Part shown: one piece after another, positions 42,674-51,890 of the stretch
Position numbering within the stretch: position 1 is the first letter of the stretch
Layout of the letters: each line of letters starts with the position of its first letter
Assembly: GCF_002157625.1 (NCBI RefSeq)
Contig: NZ_BDMM01000002.1
Coordinates: 186,001 to 250,000, forward strand
Source of the DNA: Brevundimonas sp. SH203
GTDB taxonomy: Bacteria > Pseudomonadota > Alphaproteobacteria > Caulobacterales > Caulobacteraceae
Reading direction: 5' to 3'
Length of the DNA stretch: 64,000 nt
Program-made: the position numbers and the translations under genes
Notes under the pieces: model-generated
Databases searched by the model: none
Seen by the model: only the letters and a program-made list of their open reading frames with translations
Told to the model about the DNA's origin: nothing

Positions 42674-43822
42674 ATGACCTTCAAGAAACACTGGCTGATG
42701 ACCGGCGCGGCCGTCGTCATCGCCTTGGGCGCCGGCTTCGCGGCCGCCCGTATTCTGGACCGACCGCCGACCGAGGCCGCCCATGCCGAGGCGGGCCATG
42801 CCGAAGAGGCGGGCGAAGAGGCTTTCGTCAAACTGACGCCGCAGGAGGCGACGCGGGCCGGGGTGTCCGTCGTCACCGTTCAGCAGGGCGGCGGCGCCGA
42901 GCTGAAGCTGCCGGGCCGCGTCGCCTTCGCGCCCGGCGCAGAGGCCGCCGTGGATGCGCCCCTGGGCGGCGCGGTGGCGCGGGTTCACGTCGGTCTGGGC
43001 GACCGCGTCGCCGCCGGTTCGCCCCTGATCACGGTGCGCAGCCCGGACGGCGCCGCCTCCCGCGCGGACGCCGACGCCGCCGGGGCGACGGTCGAGGCCG
43101 CCCGCGCCGCCGAACGCCGCGACCGCGCCCTGTTCGAAAAGGGCTGGGTGTCGCAGGCGCGACTGGACGTGACCGCCGCCGAGACGCGCCGGGCGGAGGC
43201 GCAGCATCGCGCCGCCCGCGCCCGCGTCGGGGCTTTCGGCGCCCCCGGATCGGACGGACTGACGGTGGTGCGCAGTCCCATCGCCGGCGTCGTCACCCGG
43301 ATCAGCGCCGCGCCGGGGCAGGTGCTGCACGAAGAGGCGTTGCAGGTCGCCGCCGTCGCCGATCCCGGCCGCGTCGAACTGCTGTTCGAGGCCCCGCCGG
43401 CGGCGGCCGCCATTTTGAAGGTCGGGGACGTGCTGGAAAGCACGGTCGCCGGATCGCGTGTCGTGTCGGGGGTGGTCATCGCCATCGCGCCGGCCAATGC
43501 CGCCGGGGTCGTCATCGTGCGCGCCCGCCCGTCCAGCAGCGCGCCGCCTGCGGGCTCGGTCGTCTCGGCCCGGATTTCGGCGGGCGTCAGAAAGGGAACC
43601 CCGGTCGTGCCGCTGGATGCGGTGCAGACCGTGAACGGCGTGCCTTCCGTCTTCGTGCAGGAGCGTGGCGGCTTTCGCGCCCGGCCGGTCGTGACCGGGC
43701 GAACCGCCGACGGCGGCGTCGAAATCCTGTCCGGTCTGAACGGCGCCGAGCAAATCGCCGGCGTCGGCGCCTTCCTGCTCAAGGCCGAATTGGCCAAGGG
43801 CGAAGCCGAGCACGGACATTGA
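42674..43822 (+). CDS. RND efflux periplasmic adaptor (CzcB-like)
   Basis: A 382-residue membrane fusion protein. An N-terminal helix (LMTGAAVVIALGAGFAAARI) is followed by a His/Glu-rich stretch AAHAEAGHAEEAGEEAF typical of heavy-metal adaptors, then the lipoyl and alpha-hairpin regions (EAARAAERRDRALFEKGWVS, VVRSPIAGVVTRISAAPGQ) and a beta-barrel domain. The C-terminus ends EHGH. It links the RND pump to an outer-membrane channel. Its stop overlaps the pump gene start by four bases. Confidence 0.9.
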   Translation: MTFKKHWLMTGAAVVIALGAGFAAARILDRPPTEAAHAEAGHAEEAGEEAFVKLTPQEATRAGVSVVTVQQGGGAELKLPGRVAFAPGAEAAVDAPLGGAVARVHVGLGDRVAAGSPLITVRSPDGAASRADADAAGATVEAARAAERRDRALFEKGWVSQARLDVTAAETRRAEAQHRAARARVGAFGAPGSDGLTVVRSPIAGVVTRISAAPGQVLHEEALQVAAVADPGRVELLFEAPPAAAAILKVGDVLESTVAGSRVVSGVVIAIAPANAAGVVIVRARPSSSAPPAGSVVSARISAGVRKGTPVVPLDAVQTVNGVPSVFVQERGGFRARPVVTGRTADGGVEILSGLNGAEQIAGVGAFLLKAELAKGEAEHGH

Positions 43823-46800
43823 TCATGCTGAACCGCATCATCGACGCCTCGGTGCGTTTCCGCTGGCTGGTCGTCGGCCTGGCTGTCGTCTTGGCCCTTC
43901 TGGGCGGGCGTGAACTGCTGCAACTGCCCATCGACGCCGTGCCCGACATCACCAACCGCCAGGTCCAGATCACGACCGTCGCGCCCGCCCTGGGGCCGGA
44001 AGAGGTCGAGCGCCAGGTCACGTTTCCGCTGGAGACGGCCTTGGCGGGCCTGCCGGGTCTGACCGAAACCCGTTCCCTGTCCCGGCACGGCTTTTCGCAG
44101 ATCACCGCCGTCTTCACCGACGCGACTGACACCTACTTCGCCCGCAACCTCGTCAACGAGCGGCTTCAGGCGGCGCGCGAGACCCTGCCTGCGGGTTTGT
44201 CGCCGTCGATGGGGCCGGTCGTGACGGGCCTGGGCGAGGTCTATATCTGGACCCTGGAGCTGACCGGACCCGCGGCGCGTCCCGGCGCAATCTATGTCAC
44301 GCCCGAGGGCGAGCGGCTGGTCACGGATCAGGAGAAGGCCACCTATCTGCGCACCGTTCAGGACTGGATCGTCGCGCCCCAGCTGAAGACCGTGCCCGGC
44401 GTCGCCAGCGTGGACGTGCTGGGCGGCTATGTGAAGGAATATGCGGTCCATCCCGACCCCAGCCGCCTGGCCGCCTATGGCGTCGGTCTGGTTCAACTGG
44501 TCGAGGCGCTGGAACACGCCAACCGCATCGCGGGCGCCGGCTACGTCAACCGCGCGGGCGAGGCCTATATCGTGCGCGCCGATGCGCGGCTGAAGAGCCT
44601 GGACGATCTGGCCCAGACGCCGATCCTGAACCGGGGCGGCCAGGTCATTCGCGTCTCCGATGTGGCGACGGTCGAGATCGGCCGCGCGCCCCGCCTGGGC
44701 TCGGCCAGCGCCGACGGTCGCGAGACCGTGGTGGGCACCGCCCTGATGTTGCAGGGCGAGAACGCACGCGAGGTCGCGCACCGGGTCGGCGAGCGGCTGA
44801 AGGCCATCGCGCCCAGCCTGCCGCCGGGCGTCAAGCTGCGCCCCGAGATGGACCGCACAAAACTGGTCGAGGCGACCATCCGCACGGTGGAGCATAATCT
44901 GCTGCTGGGCGCGCTTCTGGTCGTGGCCGTGCTGTTCTTCGCCCTGGGCAATGTGCGGGCGGCGATCATCACCGCCCTGGTCATTCCGCTGAGCTTCCTG
45001 TTCGCCGCCTCGGCGATGAACAGGTTCGGCATCAGCGCCAATCTACTGAGCCTCGGCGCGCTGGACTTCGGCCTGATCGTCGACGGCGCGGTGGTGGTGA
45101 TCGAGAACACCCTGCGTCGGCTGGGATTGCAGCGCGCCGAAACGGGCCGTCCCCTGACCGTCGCAGAACGGATGTCGGTCGCCGCCGCCTCGGCGCGGGA
45201 GATGGCGCGCCCGGCCGCCTTCGGTCAGGCGATCATTCTCCTGGTCTATGCGCCCCTGCTGATGTTCGAGGGGGTGGAAGGCAAGATGTTCGGGCCGATG
45301 GCCGCCACCGTCATGCTGGCGCTCGCCGCCGCCTTCGTCCTCAGCTTCACCTTCGTTCCCGCCATGGCCGCCCTGCTGGTTCGGGAGCCCAAGGCGGATC
45401 ATGAGGAGACGCGGCTGACGCGCGCGGCCAAGGCCCGCTACCGCCCCCTGCTGGAAGGCGCCATCGCGCGACCCCGGCTGGTCCTGACCGGGGCGGGGAT
45501 CGCCCTGTTGGCGGGCGTGATCGCCTTCCTGACGCTGGGTCGCGAGTTCGTGCCTCAGCTGGACGAGGGCGATGTTCTGGTCCAGGCCCTGCGCGTGCCG
45601 TCGACATCCCTGGAGCAGAGCCAGGCGATGCAGTTCCAGGTCGAGCGGACGCTGAAGGCCATGCCCCAGGTCGAGCGCGTCTTCACCCGAACCGGCACGG
45701 CCGAGGTGGCCTCGGACCCCATGCCGCCGTCGATCTCGGACACCTTCGTCATCCTGAAGAACCGTCGCGACTGGCCCGAACCCGGAATGGCCAAGGCCGA
45801 TCTGGTCGCGGACATGGAAACGCGGTTGTCGCCGCTGCTGGGCAATAATTACGAATTCACCCAGCCCATAGAGATGCGGTTCAACGAACTGATCGCCGGG
45901 GTGAGGTCCGACGTGGCGGTCATGATCTATGGCGATGATTTCAAGACCATGGACAAGACGGCCCAGCAGGTGGCCGCCGTCCTGAAGGGCATAGAGGGCG
46001 CGGCCGACGTTCGGGTCGAGCAGGTGTCCGGCCAGCCGACCCTGACCGCCGGCGTCGATCGCACCGTGGCGGCGGCGCAGGGCGTCCATGCGTCCGACGC
46101 GGCCGACGCCCTGGCCATCGCCTTCGCCGGCCGCACCGCCGGTCAGGTCAACGAGGGCGATCGACGTTTCGACGTCGTCGTTCGGCTGGACGAGGCCCTG
46201 CGCGCCGATCCGACGATCATGGAGCAACTGCCCGTCATGCCCGAGAACGCCCCGACGGGCGCCCCGACCGTGCCCCTGTCCTCGGTCGCCCGGTTCGACG
46301 TGACCGAGGGGCCGAACCAGATCAGCCGCGCCGACGGCAAGCGCCGGATGATCGTTCAGGCCAATGTCCGGGGCCGCGACCTGGGCGGCTTCGTCGCCGA
46401 GGCGCAGGCCAAGGTCGGCCGACAGGTTCCGCCGCCGCCGTCCGGCTGGATCGACTGGGGCGGCCAGTTCGAGAACCTGCAGCGCGCCTCGGCCCGTCTG
46501 GCGCTGATCGTGCCGATCGTCTTCCTGACCATCGGCGGGCTGCTGTGGATGGCGTTGCGGTCGTGGAAGGACGCGGTCCTGGTTTTCGCGGGCGTGCCGC
46601 TGGCCCTGGTCGGCGGCGCCCTGGCGCTGGCGTTGCGCGGCATGCCGCTGTCGATCAGCGCAGCGGTCGGCTTCATCGCCGTGTCCGGGGTGGCGACGCT
46701 GAACGGCCTGGTGCTGATGCAGGCCATCCGGCAACGCCTGGACGAGGGCGCCGCGCCCGAAGAGGCCGCGCTTCACGGCGCGATCAGCCGGCTTCGCGCG

Positions 46801-46986
46801 GTGGTGACGACGGCCCTGGTCGCCGTGCTGGGCTTCGTTCCCATGGCCTTCGCATCGGGCGCGGGGGCCGAGGTGCAGAAGCCGTTGGCCACGGTCGTCA
46901 TCGGCGGGCTGACGACCGCGACGATGCTGACCTTGATCGTCCTGCCGGTCCTGGCGTCACGATGGAGCGGCGCTTCGGATCGATGA
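43819..46986 (+). CDS. Heavy-metal RND efflux pump (CzcA, HME1 type)
   Basis: A 1055-residue inner-membrane proton antiporter with twelve predicted helices. The TM4 motif LDFGLIVDGAVVVIENTLRR fits the DFG-x3-DGAV-x3-EN signature of HME1 pumps (Co, Zn, Cd), not the Cu/Ag CusA group. It exports periplasmic or cytoplasmic metal through the adaptor encoded upstream. No gene for a TolC/CzcC outer-membrane factor follows, so the channel must be encoded elsewhere or shared. Ends in a strong hairpin shared with the convergent amidohydrolase gene. Confidence 0.93.
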   Translation: MIMLNRIIDASVRFRWLVVGLAVVLALLGGRELLQLPIDAVPDITNRQVQITTVAPALGPEEVERQVTFPLETALAGLPGLTETRSLSRHGFSQITAVFTDATDTYFARNLVNERLQAARETLPAGLSPSMGPVVTGLGEVYIWTLELTGPAARPGAIYVTPEGERLVTDQEKATYLRTVQDWIVAPQLKTVPGVASVDVLGGYVKEYAVHPDPSRLAAYGVGLVQLVEALEHANRIAGAGYVNRAGEAYIVRADARLKSLDDLAQTPILNRGGQVIRVSDVATVEIGRAPRLGSASADGRETVVGTALMLQGENAREVAHRVGERLKAIAPSLPPGVKLRPEMDRTKLVEATIRTVEHNLLLGALLVVAVLFFALGNVRAAIITALVIPLSFLFAASAMNRFGISANLLSLGALDFGLIVDGAVVVIENTLRRLGLQRAETGRPLTVAERMSVAAASAREMARPAAFGQAIILLVYAPLLMFEGVEGKMFGPMAATVMLALAAAFVLSFTFVPAMAALLVREPKADHEETRLTRAAKARYRPLLEGAIARPRLVLTGAGIALLAGVIAFLTLGREFVPQLDEGDVLVQALRVPSTSLEQSQAMQFQVERTLKAMPQVERVFTRTGTAEVASDPMPPSISDTFVILKNRRDWPEPGMAKADLVADMETRLSPLLGNNYEFTQPIEMRFNELIAGVRSDVAVMIYGDDFKTMDKTAQQVAAVLKGIEGAADVRVEQVSGQPTLTAGVDRTVAAAQGVHASDAADALAIAFAGRTAGQVNEGDRRFDVVVRLDEALRADPTIMEQLPVMPENAPTGAPTVPLSSVARFDVTEGPNQISRADGKRRMIVQANVRGRDLGGFVAEAQAKVGRQVPPPPSGWIDWGGQFENLQRASARLALIVPIVFLTIGGLLWMALRSWKDAVLVFAGVPLALVGGALALALRGMPLSISAAVGFIAVSGVATLNGLVLMQAIRQRLDEGAAPEEAALHGAISRLRAVVTTALVAVLGFVPMAFASGAGAEVQKPLATVVIGGLTTATMLTLIVLPVLASRWSGASDR

Positions 46987-46990
46987 TCCT

Positions 46991-47023
46991 GTCGGAGGGG
47001 GCGCCGGCGACGCGCCCTCCGAC
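46991..47023. terminator. Hairpin between convergent genes
   Basis: GTCGGAGGGGGCGC ... GCGCCCTCCGAC pair over about twelve bases with a two-base bulge. It lies between the pump stop and the amidohydrolase stop. No T-run on either strand, so its action is uncertain. Confidence 0.5.
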
Positions 47024-47032
47024 GACCGGGGG

Positions 47033-48484
47033 TCAGTCGCGGTAGTTCAGGGCTGGAGCGCGGTCGCCCAGAAGGGCGCGGTAGTGGAAGTCGGGGCCCC
47101 GGCGGCGTTCGAACTCGGTCTTGGCGGCGGCGACGGTTTCGGGGCTCTGGAACAGTTCGGCGGTGGTCAGGGCCAGGGTCTTGGCCGCCAGGTGCGCGCC
47201 CTTCAGGCCGATGGAGGAACCGGCCGCCACCACGTTCTGCCAGCTGTGACCCGCCGATCCGGGCACGAAGGTCGCCGTGGACAGCCCGACAGTCGGCGTG
47301 ACCCAGGAGACGTCCGACACGTCGGTCGAGCCGCCGAAATCGCCGCCGATCACCGCCGGCTCGATCTCTCCGACGCTGGACAGCGGCGGTCTGGAGGCCA
47401 GGGTCTTCTGGATTTCCGTGGCCAGGGCGACCTCTTCCGGCGTCCAGCTGATGCCGCCGACGGCGTGCAGATTGCGGTCCATGACCGTCATCAGGGCTTC
47501 GTTCGGCAGCATGGAATAGACGCCGCCGATGGCCTCGAACTCGACCCGCGTGCCGGTGCCCAGCGCGGCGCCGTCGGCCGCCTTCTTCACCCGCTCCAGC
47601 ACGTCGCGAACGATCTGCGGATCGGTGTGGCGGACGTAGTAGTAGCTTTCGGCATAGGCCGGGACGACGTTCGGCGCGCGGCCCCCGTCGGTGATGACAT
47701 AGTGGATGCGGGTGCGGTCGGGCACGTGTTCGCGCATCAGATTGACCATGGCGTTCATGGCCTCGACCGCGTCCAGGGCCGAGCGGCCCTTGTCCGGCGC
47801 GGCGGCGGCGTGGGCGGCCGTGCCGTAGAAGCGGAACTTGCCCGAGACATTGGCCATGGTGTCGCCCTGGCGGGCGCTGTTGACGTCGCCGGGGTGCCAG
47901 TGGACGGCGACGTCCACATCGTCGAACAGGCCGTCGCGGACCATATAGACCTTGCCCGATCCGCCCTCTTCGGCGGGCGTGCCATAGACGCGCAGTTCGC
48001 CCTTGATGTTGTTGGCGGCCATCCAGTCCTTGACCGCGATGGCGGCCTGGACCGAGGCGGCGCCGAACAGGTTGTGGCCGCAGCCGTGCCCGGCCGGGGC
48101 GCCGGCCGACTGCTGCACCGGGCTGAGGGTCTGGGACAGGCCGGGCAGGGCGTCGTATTCGGCCAGCACCGCGATGACCGGGCCGTCGCCGGTCTTGTAG
48201 CGGGCCAGGAAGGCGGTCGGCTCTCCGGCGATCCCCGGCGTGACGGTGAAGCCCGCATCGCGCAACTGCCCCTGAAGCAGGGCGGTGCTTTGCGTCTCCT
48301 GATAGCCCAGTTCGGCGAACTTCCAGATTTCCAGCGCCGCATGATCCAGGGCCGGTTCGTTGCGCTCGACGGTGGACAGGATCTGGGCGCGGGCCTGGGG
48401 CGACAGTTCCGCGGCGGCGGCCGGCAGGCCGAAACCGGCCAGGGCCGCAGCCAGGGCCAGGGCGCGCATCGAGACGGGCTTCAT
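47033..48484 (-). CDS. Secreted M20 family amidohydrolase (AbgB-like)
   Basis: A 483-residue exported amidohydrolase. Signal: MKPVSMRALALAAALAGFGL then PAAAAE. The metal-binding block GHGCGHNLFG, PAEEGGSGKVYMV and a late FVPGSAGHSWQN match the AbgB/hippurate hydrolase branch of M20. It would hydrolyse N-acyl or aminobenzoyl-amino acid amides in the periplasm. It is preceded on the same strand by a TonB receptor gene; the 66-base gap holds a perfect 13-pair hairpin that may separate expression levels. Confidence 0.88.
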   Translation of the reverse strand: MKPVSMRALALAAALAGFGLPAAAAELSPQARAQILSTVERNEPALDHAALEIWKFAELGYQETQSTALLQGQLRDAGFTVTPGIAGEPTAFLARYKTGDGPVIAVLAEYDALPGLSQTLSPVQQSAGAPAGHGCGHNLFGAASVQAAIAVKDWMAANNIKGELRVYGTPAEEGGSGKVYMVRDGLFDDVDVAVHWHPGDVNSARQGDTMANVSGKFRFYGTAAHAAAAPDKGRSALDAVEAMNAMVNLMREHVPDRTRIHYVITDGGRAPNVVPAYAESYYYVRHTDPQIVRDVLERVKKAADGAALGTGTRVEFEAIGGVYSMLPNEALMTVMDRNLHAVGGISWTPEEVALATEIQKTLASRPPLSSVGEIEPAVIGGDFGGSTDVSDVSWVTPTVGLSTATFVPGSAGHSWQNVVAAGSSIGLKGAHLAAKTLALTTAELFQSPETVAAAKTEFERRRGPDFHYRALLGDRAPALNYRD

Positions 48485-48513
48485 GGGGAACTCCGATAAG
48501 CGACTGAAGAAGA

Positions 48514-48543
48514 GACGGGCGGAGGGGCGACCCTCCGCCCGTC
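48514..48543 (-). terminator. Perfect hairpin between TonB receptor and amidohydrolase
   Basis: GACGGGCGGAGGG and CCCTCCGCCCGTC pair perfectly over 13 bases around a four-base loop. In the sense of the minus-strand transcript it follows the receptor stop and is trailed by TCTTCTTC, so it can work as a leaky terminator or a 3' stabiliser. Confidence 0.65.
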
Positions 48544-48550
48544 GGGCAGA

Positions 48551-51500
48551 TTAGAAGGTTTTGCGGAAGTTGACGTACCAGTAGCGGCCATAGGGCTGAT
48601 ACACGGTGCCGAGGTAGCCCGCCGCCGACAGGGGCGGCTGTTCGTCGCTGAGATTGCGCACGCCCAGCCGAACCGAGGTGTCGGACAGCACGCCCTGATC
48701 GAACTGATATTCGGCATACAGGTTGGCCGTCAGCGTCGAGTCGATCGTCCAGTAGTCGCCGGTGGAATTGACCAGGCTGCTGTCATACATCGACGAGATA
48801 TACTGGCTGAAGGCGCCCACCGTCAGGTTTTGATAGCGCCAGCTTCCCGACAGCGACCACTTCCATTCCGGCCGGCCCTGGTCGTCGATCAGGTCGCCCA
48901 TCCGGCCGCCGAAGGTGATGGAGGCGGGGATGGAACCGGCGTCGCGCGCGGCCTGCAGGTCCTGCATGCCCGGCGACATTTCCAGATAGTATTTGATCAG
49001 GTGCGAGACGTTCAGGTTCAGGCTGAAATCCCCGACCCGCGTGCCGCGCAGGTTCCACATCACGCCCAGGTCCAGCCCCTCGACCGTCTGGGGCTGCTGG
49101 TTGCTGTAGGCGTCGGTGATGTACTGCACCTCGCCCACCGGGGTCAGGCCGGTGCCGGCGAAGATGGCCTGGTCCGCCGCCGTCGGATCGGCGCGTATGA
49201 CATTGGGGTTGGAACCGCCGCTCTTGCGCAGCAGATAGTCCAGGATCAGGGCGTTCTGGCCCCGGAACAGGCCGACCATGCCGGTTTGTTCGACCTTCCA
49301 CAGGTCCGCCGTGACGGTGAAGTTCCCCAGTTGCTCGGGCAGGAAGCGCGGCTGGATCACCACGCCGACCGAGGTGGTTTCGGACTCCTCGGGCTGCAGG
49401 TTCGGATTGCCCGACCGCCGCTCGGCCGTCAGCTTGCGGACGTGGGTCTGGGTGGCGTTGGCCTTGTCGGCGAAGGTGTTGGGAATCTGCGACACGGTGC
49501 TGGCGCCGCACTGGTTCATATTGGTGATGGCGCCGCGACGCAGCAGGGCCTCACAGTAGATGTAGTCGTTGGAGCTGTTGGACCGCGTGATCACGGTGGC
49601 GTTGATCTGCTCCAGATTCGGCGCGCGGAAGCCCTGGGCCCAGGAGGCGCGGATGCGGAAGCCGTCCACGATGTCCCAGGCGCCGGCGATCTTGGGCTTG
49701 GCCACGTCGCCGAAGTCCGAATAGTTCTCGAACCGGCCCGCCAGCTGGACCTCCAGATTATGCACCAGCGGAATGTTCATCTCGGGCGAGACGAGCGGGG
49801 CGGCGACCTCCAGATAGGCCGAGAACACGTCGCGTTCGCCGTAGGTGTCGGGGTTCTCGGACGAGTTGATCAGGTCGCTGTAGGTCGCGCCCGACTTGTC
49901 GGTGTAGCGGATCGTGCCGTCGATGCGGCTGTCGCGGTCGTCCAGCTGGCTCTCGGTGCGGAACTCGATGCCTGCGGCCATGCCGACAGGGCCGGCCGGA
50001 AGCTGGAAGACATCGGGACGCGAGACCTTGAAGTCCCACAGGCCCAGCTCCGTCTTGGTCTTTCGCACCATGTCCACGCGGATGGCGTCCAGCGCCGCCT
50101 GGTTGGACGGGGTGGAATCGCCGAAGCGCGGACTGGTCGGGTCGCCGCCGTTGAAGAAGTTGTAGGCGTCGGGCGTCGATTTGGCGGCCCATTCCGCCAG
50201 TCGCGTGGTCGAGATATTGTCCGACACGTCCTTGGCCGAGGCCTCGGACCAGACCAGCGCCGATTCCCAGCGCCAGCCGCGCCAGTCGCCGCGCAGACCG
50301 CCCAGGAGGCGGTACTGCTCGTTGGTGACGTCGACGTTGATCGGTCCCATGTCGTTGAACCGATAGCCGGTCAGGCGGACATCGCGCTGGAACGGGTTGT
50401 AGGCGTTGGTCCCCGGGATCGTCATGGCGATGGACGACAGGGTGTTGATCGGGGCCTGGCGCGCGTGGGACTGGGCGCGATAGCCGCCCAGTTCGCCGAA
50501 GAACTCCACCGCATCGTTGATCTTGTAACGGGCGGTCAGGAACAGGTTGTAGCGGTCGATCTCGGGGATGACGGTCAGGTCTTCCCGCGCCGTATCGGCC
50601 AACAGCGAGGAATCGACGTTGGTCGTCTTCTTCAGGCACAGGCCGTTGGCCAGGGCGGCGGCGCAGCCGCTGAGCGTCGACGGCTGGATGGTGAAGGTGG
50701 TGAAGCCCGTCACCGCGCCATAGCTGGCCGAGCCGCTGGCCACCGTGAACTGGCCCCACGGCGTCAGGGACGACAGGCCGTTCAGGCCCGAGTTGTTCTC
50801 GAAGCCGGTTCCGGCGAATAGCGGGCGCTTGTCGTCCGAGGCCGTATAGGGCTGCTCCAGCGTGGTCAGTTCGCTGCGGTGGTCGTAGTTGAAGAAGGCC
50901 GAAACATTGCCGCGTCCCTCGGCGATGTCCTGACCGCCGTAGAGCGAGAAGTTGAACTCGCGCAGGCCCGTGCCCTCGGCGCCGCCGTACTGGCTGGAGA
51001 CGGTCCAGTCGGTCATGTCGTCGCGCAGCACGGTGTTGACCACGCCCGCCACCGCGTCCGCGCCATAGATGGCGGCGGCGCCGTCGCGCAGCACCTCAAG
51101 ACGTTTCAGGCCCGACACCGGAATGGCGTTGGTGTTGTAGGTCAGGACCGGCACCAGATGCTCGTTGGCCTGGGACGTCGGGTGGCCCACGACGCGACGG
51201 CCGTTCAGCAGGACCAGGGTGTTGCCGATGCCCAGGTTCCTGAGGTTGACCGAGCCGGTGTCGCCGCGCGCCGAGTTGGACGAGGCCGGCAGATAGGCGG
51301 AGTTGAAGGTCACGTCGCCCATCTGGGGGATGGAGCGCAGCAGTTCGTCGCCGGACGATGCGGCCGTGGCCAGAATCTGCTCCTCCCCGACGACGGTGAC
51401 GGGCAGGGCGGCCGTGACCTTGGCGCCGCGAATCTGGGAGCCGACGACGACGACCTCGTCCACCTCGGTCGGCTGCGGATCGGCCTGTTGGGCCGCGGCG

Positions 51501-51577
51501 GCGGTGGCGACGCCGAACAGCGCCGTGGTGGCCAACATGGCGGTCTTCAGGCTTTGGCGAGCGAAGGCTGCACGCAT
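48551..51577 (-). CDS. TonB-dependent receptor, large
   Basis: A 1008-residue outer-membrane receptor. Signal MRAAFARQSLKTAMLATTAL ... AAAAQ; TonB box VDEVVVVGSQIRGAK; plug motif LEVLRDGAAAIYGADAVAGV; C-terminal RYWYVNFRKTF. The DGAAAIYGADA form and length mark the receptor group common in Caulobacterales and sphingomonads for peptides or complex organics. The ATG at 51577 was preferred; AAGGGG sits about 12 bases upstream, and an in-frame ATG at 51604 is possible. Divergent from gamma-glutamyltransferase. Confidence 0.9.
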   Translation of the reverse strand: MRAAFARQSLKTAMLATTALFGVATAAAAQQADPQPTEVDEVVVVGSQIRGAKVTAALPVTVVGEEQILATAASSGDELLRSIPQMGDVTFNSAYLPASSNSARGDTGSVNLRNLGIGNTLVLLNGRRVVGHPTSQANEHLVPVLTYNTNAIPVSGLKRLEVLRDGAAAIYGADAVAGVVNTVLRDDMTDWTVSSQYGGAEGTGLREFNFSLYGGQDIAEGRGNVSAFFNYDHRSELTTLEQPYTASDDKRPLFAGTGFENNSGLNGLSSLTPWGQFTVASGSASYGAVTGFTTFTIQPSTLSGCAAALANGLCLKKTTNVDSSLLADTAREDLTVIPEIDRYNLFLTARYKINDAVEFFGELGGYRAQSHARQAPINTLSSIAMTIPGTNAYNPFQRDVRLTGYRFNDMGPINVDVTNEQYRLLGGLRGDWRGWRWESALVWSEASAKDVSDNISTTRLAEWAAKSTPDAYNFFNGGDPTSPRFGDSTPSNQAALDAIRVDMVRKTKTELGLWDFKVSRPDVFQLPAGPVGMAAGIEFRTESQLDDRDSRIDGTIRYTDKSGATYSDLINSSENPDTYGERDVFSAYLEVAAPLVSPEMNIPLVHNLEVQLAGRFENYSDFGDVAKPKIAGAWDIVDGFRIRASWAQGFRAPNLEQINATVITRSNSSNDYIYCEALLRRGAITNMNQCGASTVSQIPNTFADKANATQTHVRKLTAERRSGNPNLQPEESETTSVGVVIQPRFLPEQLGNFTVTADLWKVEQTGMVGLFRGQNALILDYLLRKSGGSNPNVIRADPTAADQAIFAGTGLTPVGEVQYITDAYSNQQPQTVEGLDLGVMWNLRGTRVGDFSLNLNVSHLIKYYLEMSPGMQDLQAARDAGSIPASITFGGRMGDLIDDQGRPEWKWSLSGSWRYQNLTVGAFSQYISSMYDSSLVNSTGDYWTIDSTLTANLYAEYQFDQGVLSDTSVRLGVRNLSDEQPPLSAAGYLGTVYQPYGRYWYVNFRKTF

Positions 51578-51890
51578 GGTTTTGTCATCCCCTTTACTGG
51601 TCATCGAACACGGCATCCCCCGATGCTCTCACCGGCCGCACCGTCGAACAGACGCATTTCAAAGCGCCGTTCACCGACGGAAAGCCGTGCGTCGGACTAG
51701 AAACCGCCACAAAAGGAACGTCAACCGGCGCGGGTTAAATCTTCTTCATGTTGATTATTCTGAGCAAGATAATCACCACAACCTGCTCTCGAATCCTGAC
51801 TTTCCGCAATCGTATCGCATTGTTCGGGTTGTCTTTTGAAAAGAGGCAGGTCAGGCTTGCGACGAAATCGGGGCCGTGCAGGGGGTGAAC
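51578..51890. other. Divergent intergenic region, receptor // GGT
   Basis: No gene evident. The centre is AT-rich and contains a perfect inverted repeat, TGATTAT (51752-51758) and ATAATCA (51769-51775), spaced ten bases. This is a good candidate operator controlling both directions. AGGGGGT just before the GTG at 51891 is the likely ribosome site for the GGT gene. Confidence 0.55.
51752..51775. promoter_or_regulatory. Operator-like inverted repeat
   Basis: TGATTAT-N10-ATAATCA, perfect seven-base arms, midway between the divergent receptor and GGT genes. No regulator gene lies next to it. Confidence 0.5.

Noticed and set aside
43819..46986. Copper/silver (CusA) assignment of the RND pump
   Set aside because: The TM4 motif DFG...DGAV...EN fits the Co/Zn/Cd HME1 group better than the Cu/Ag HME4 group.
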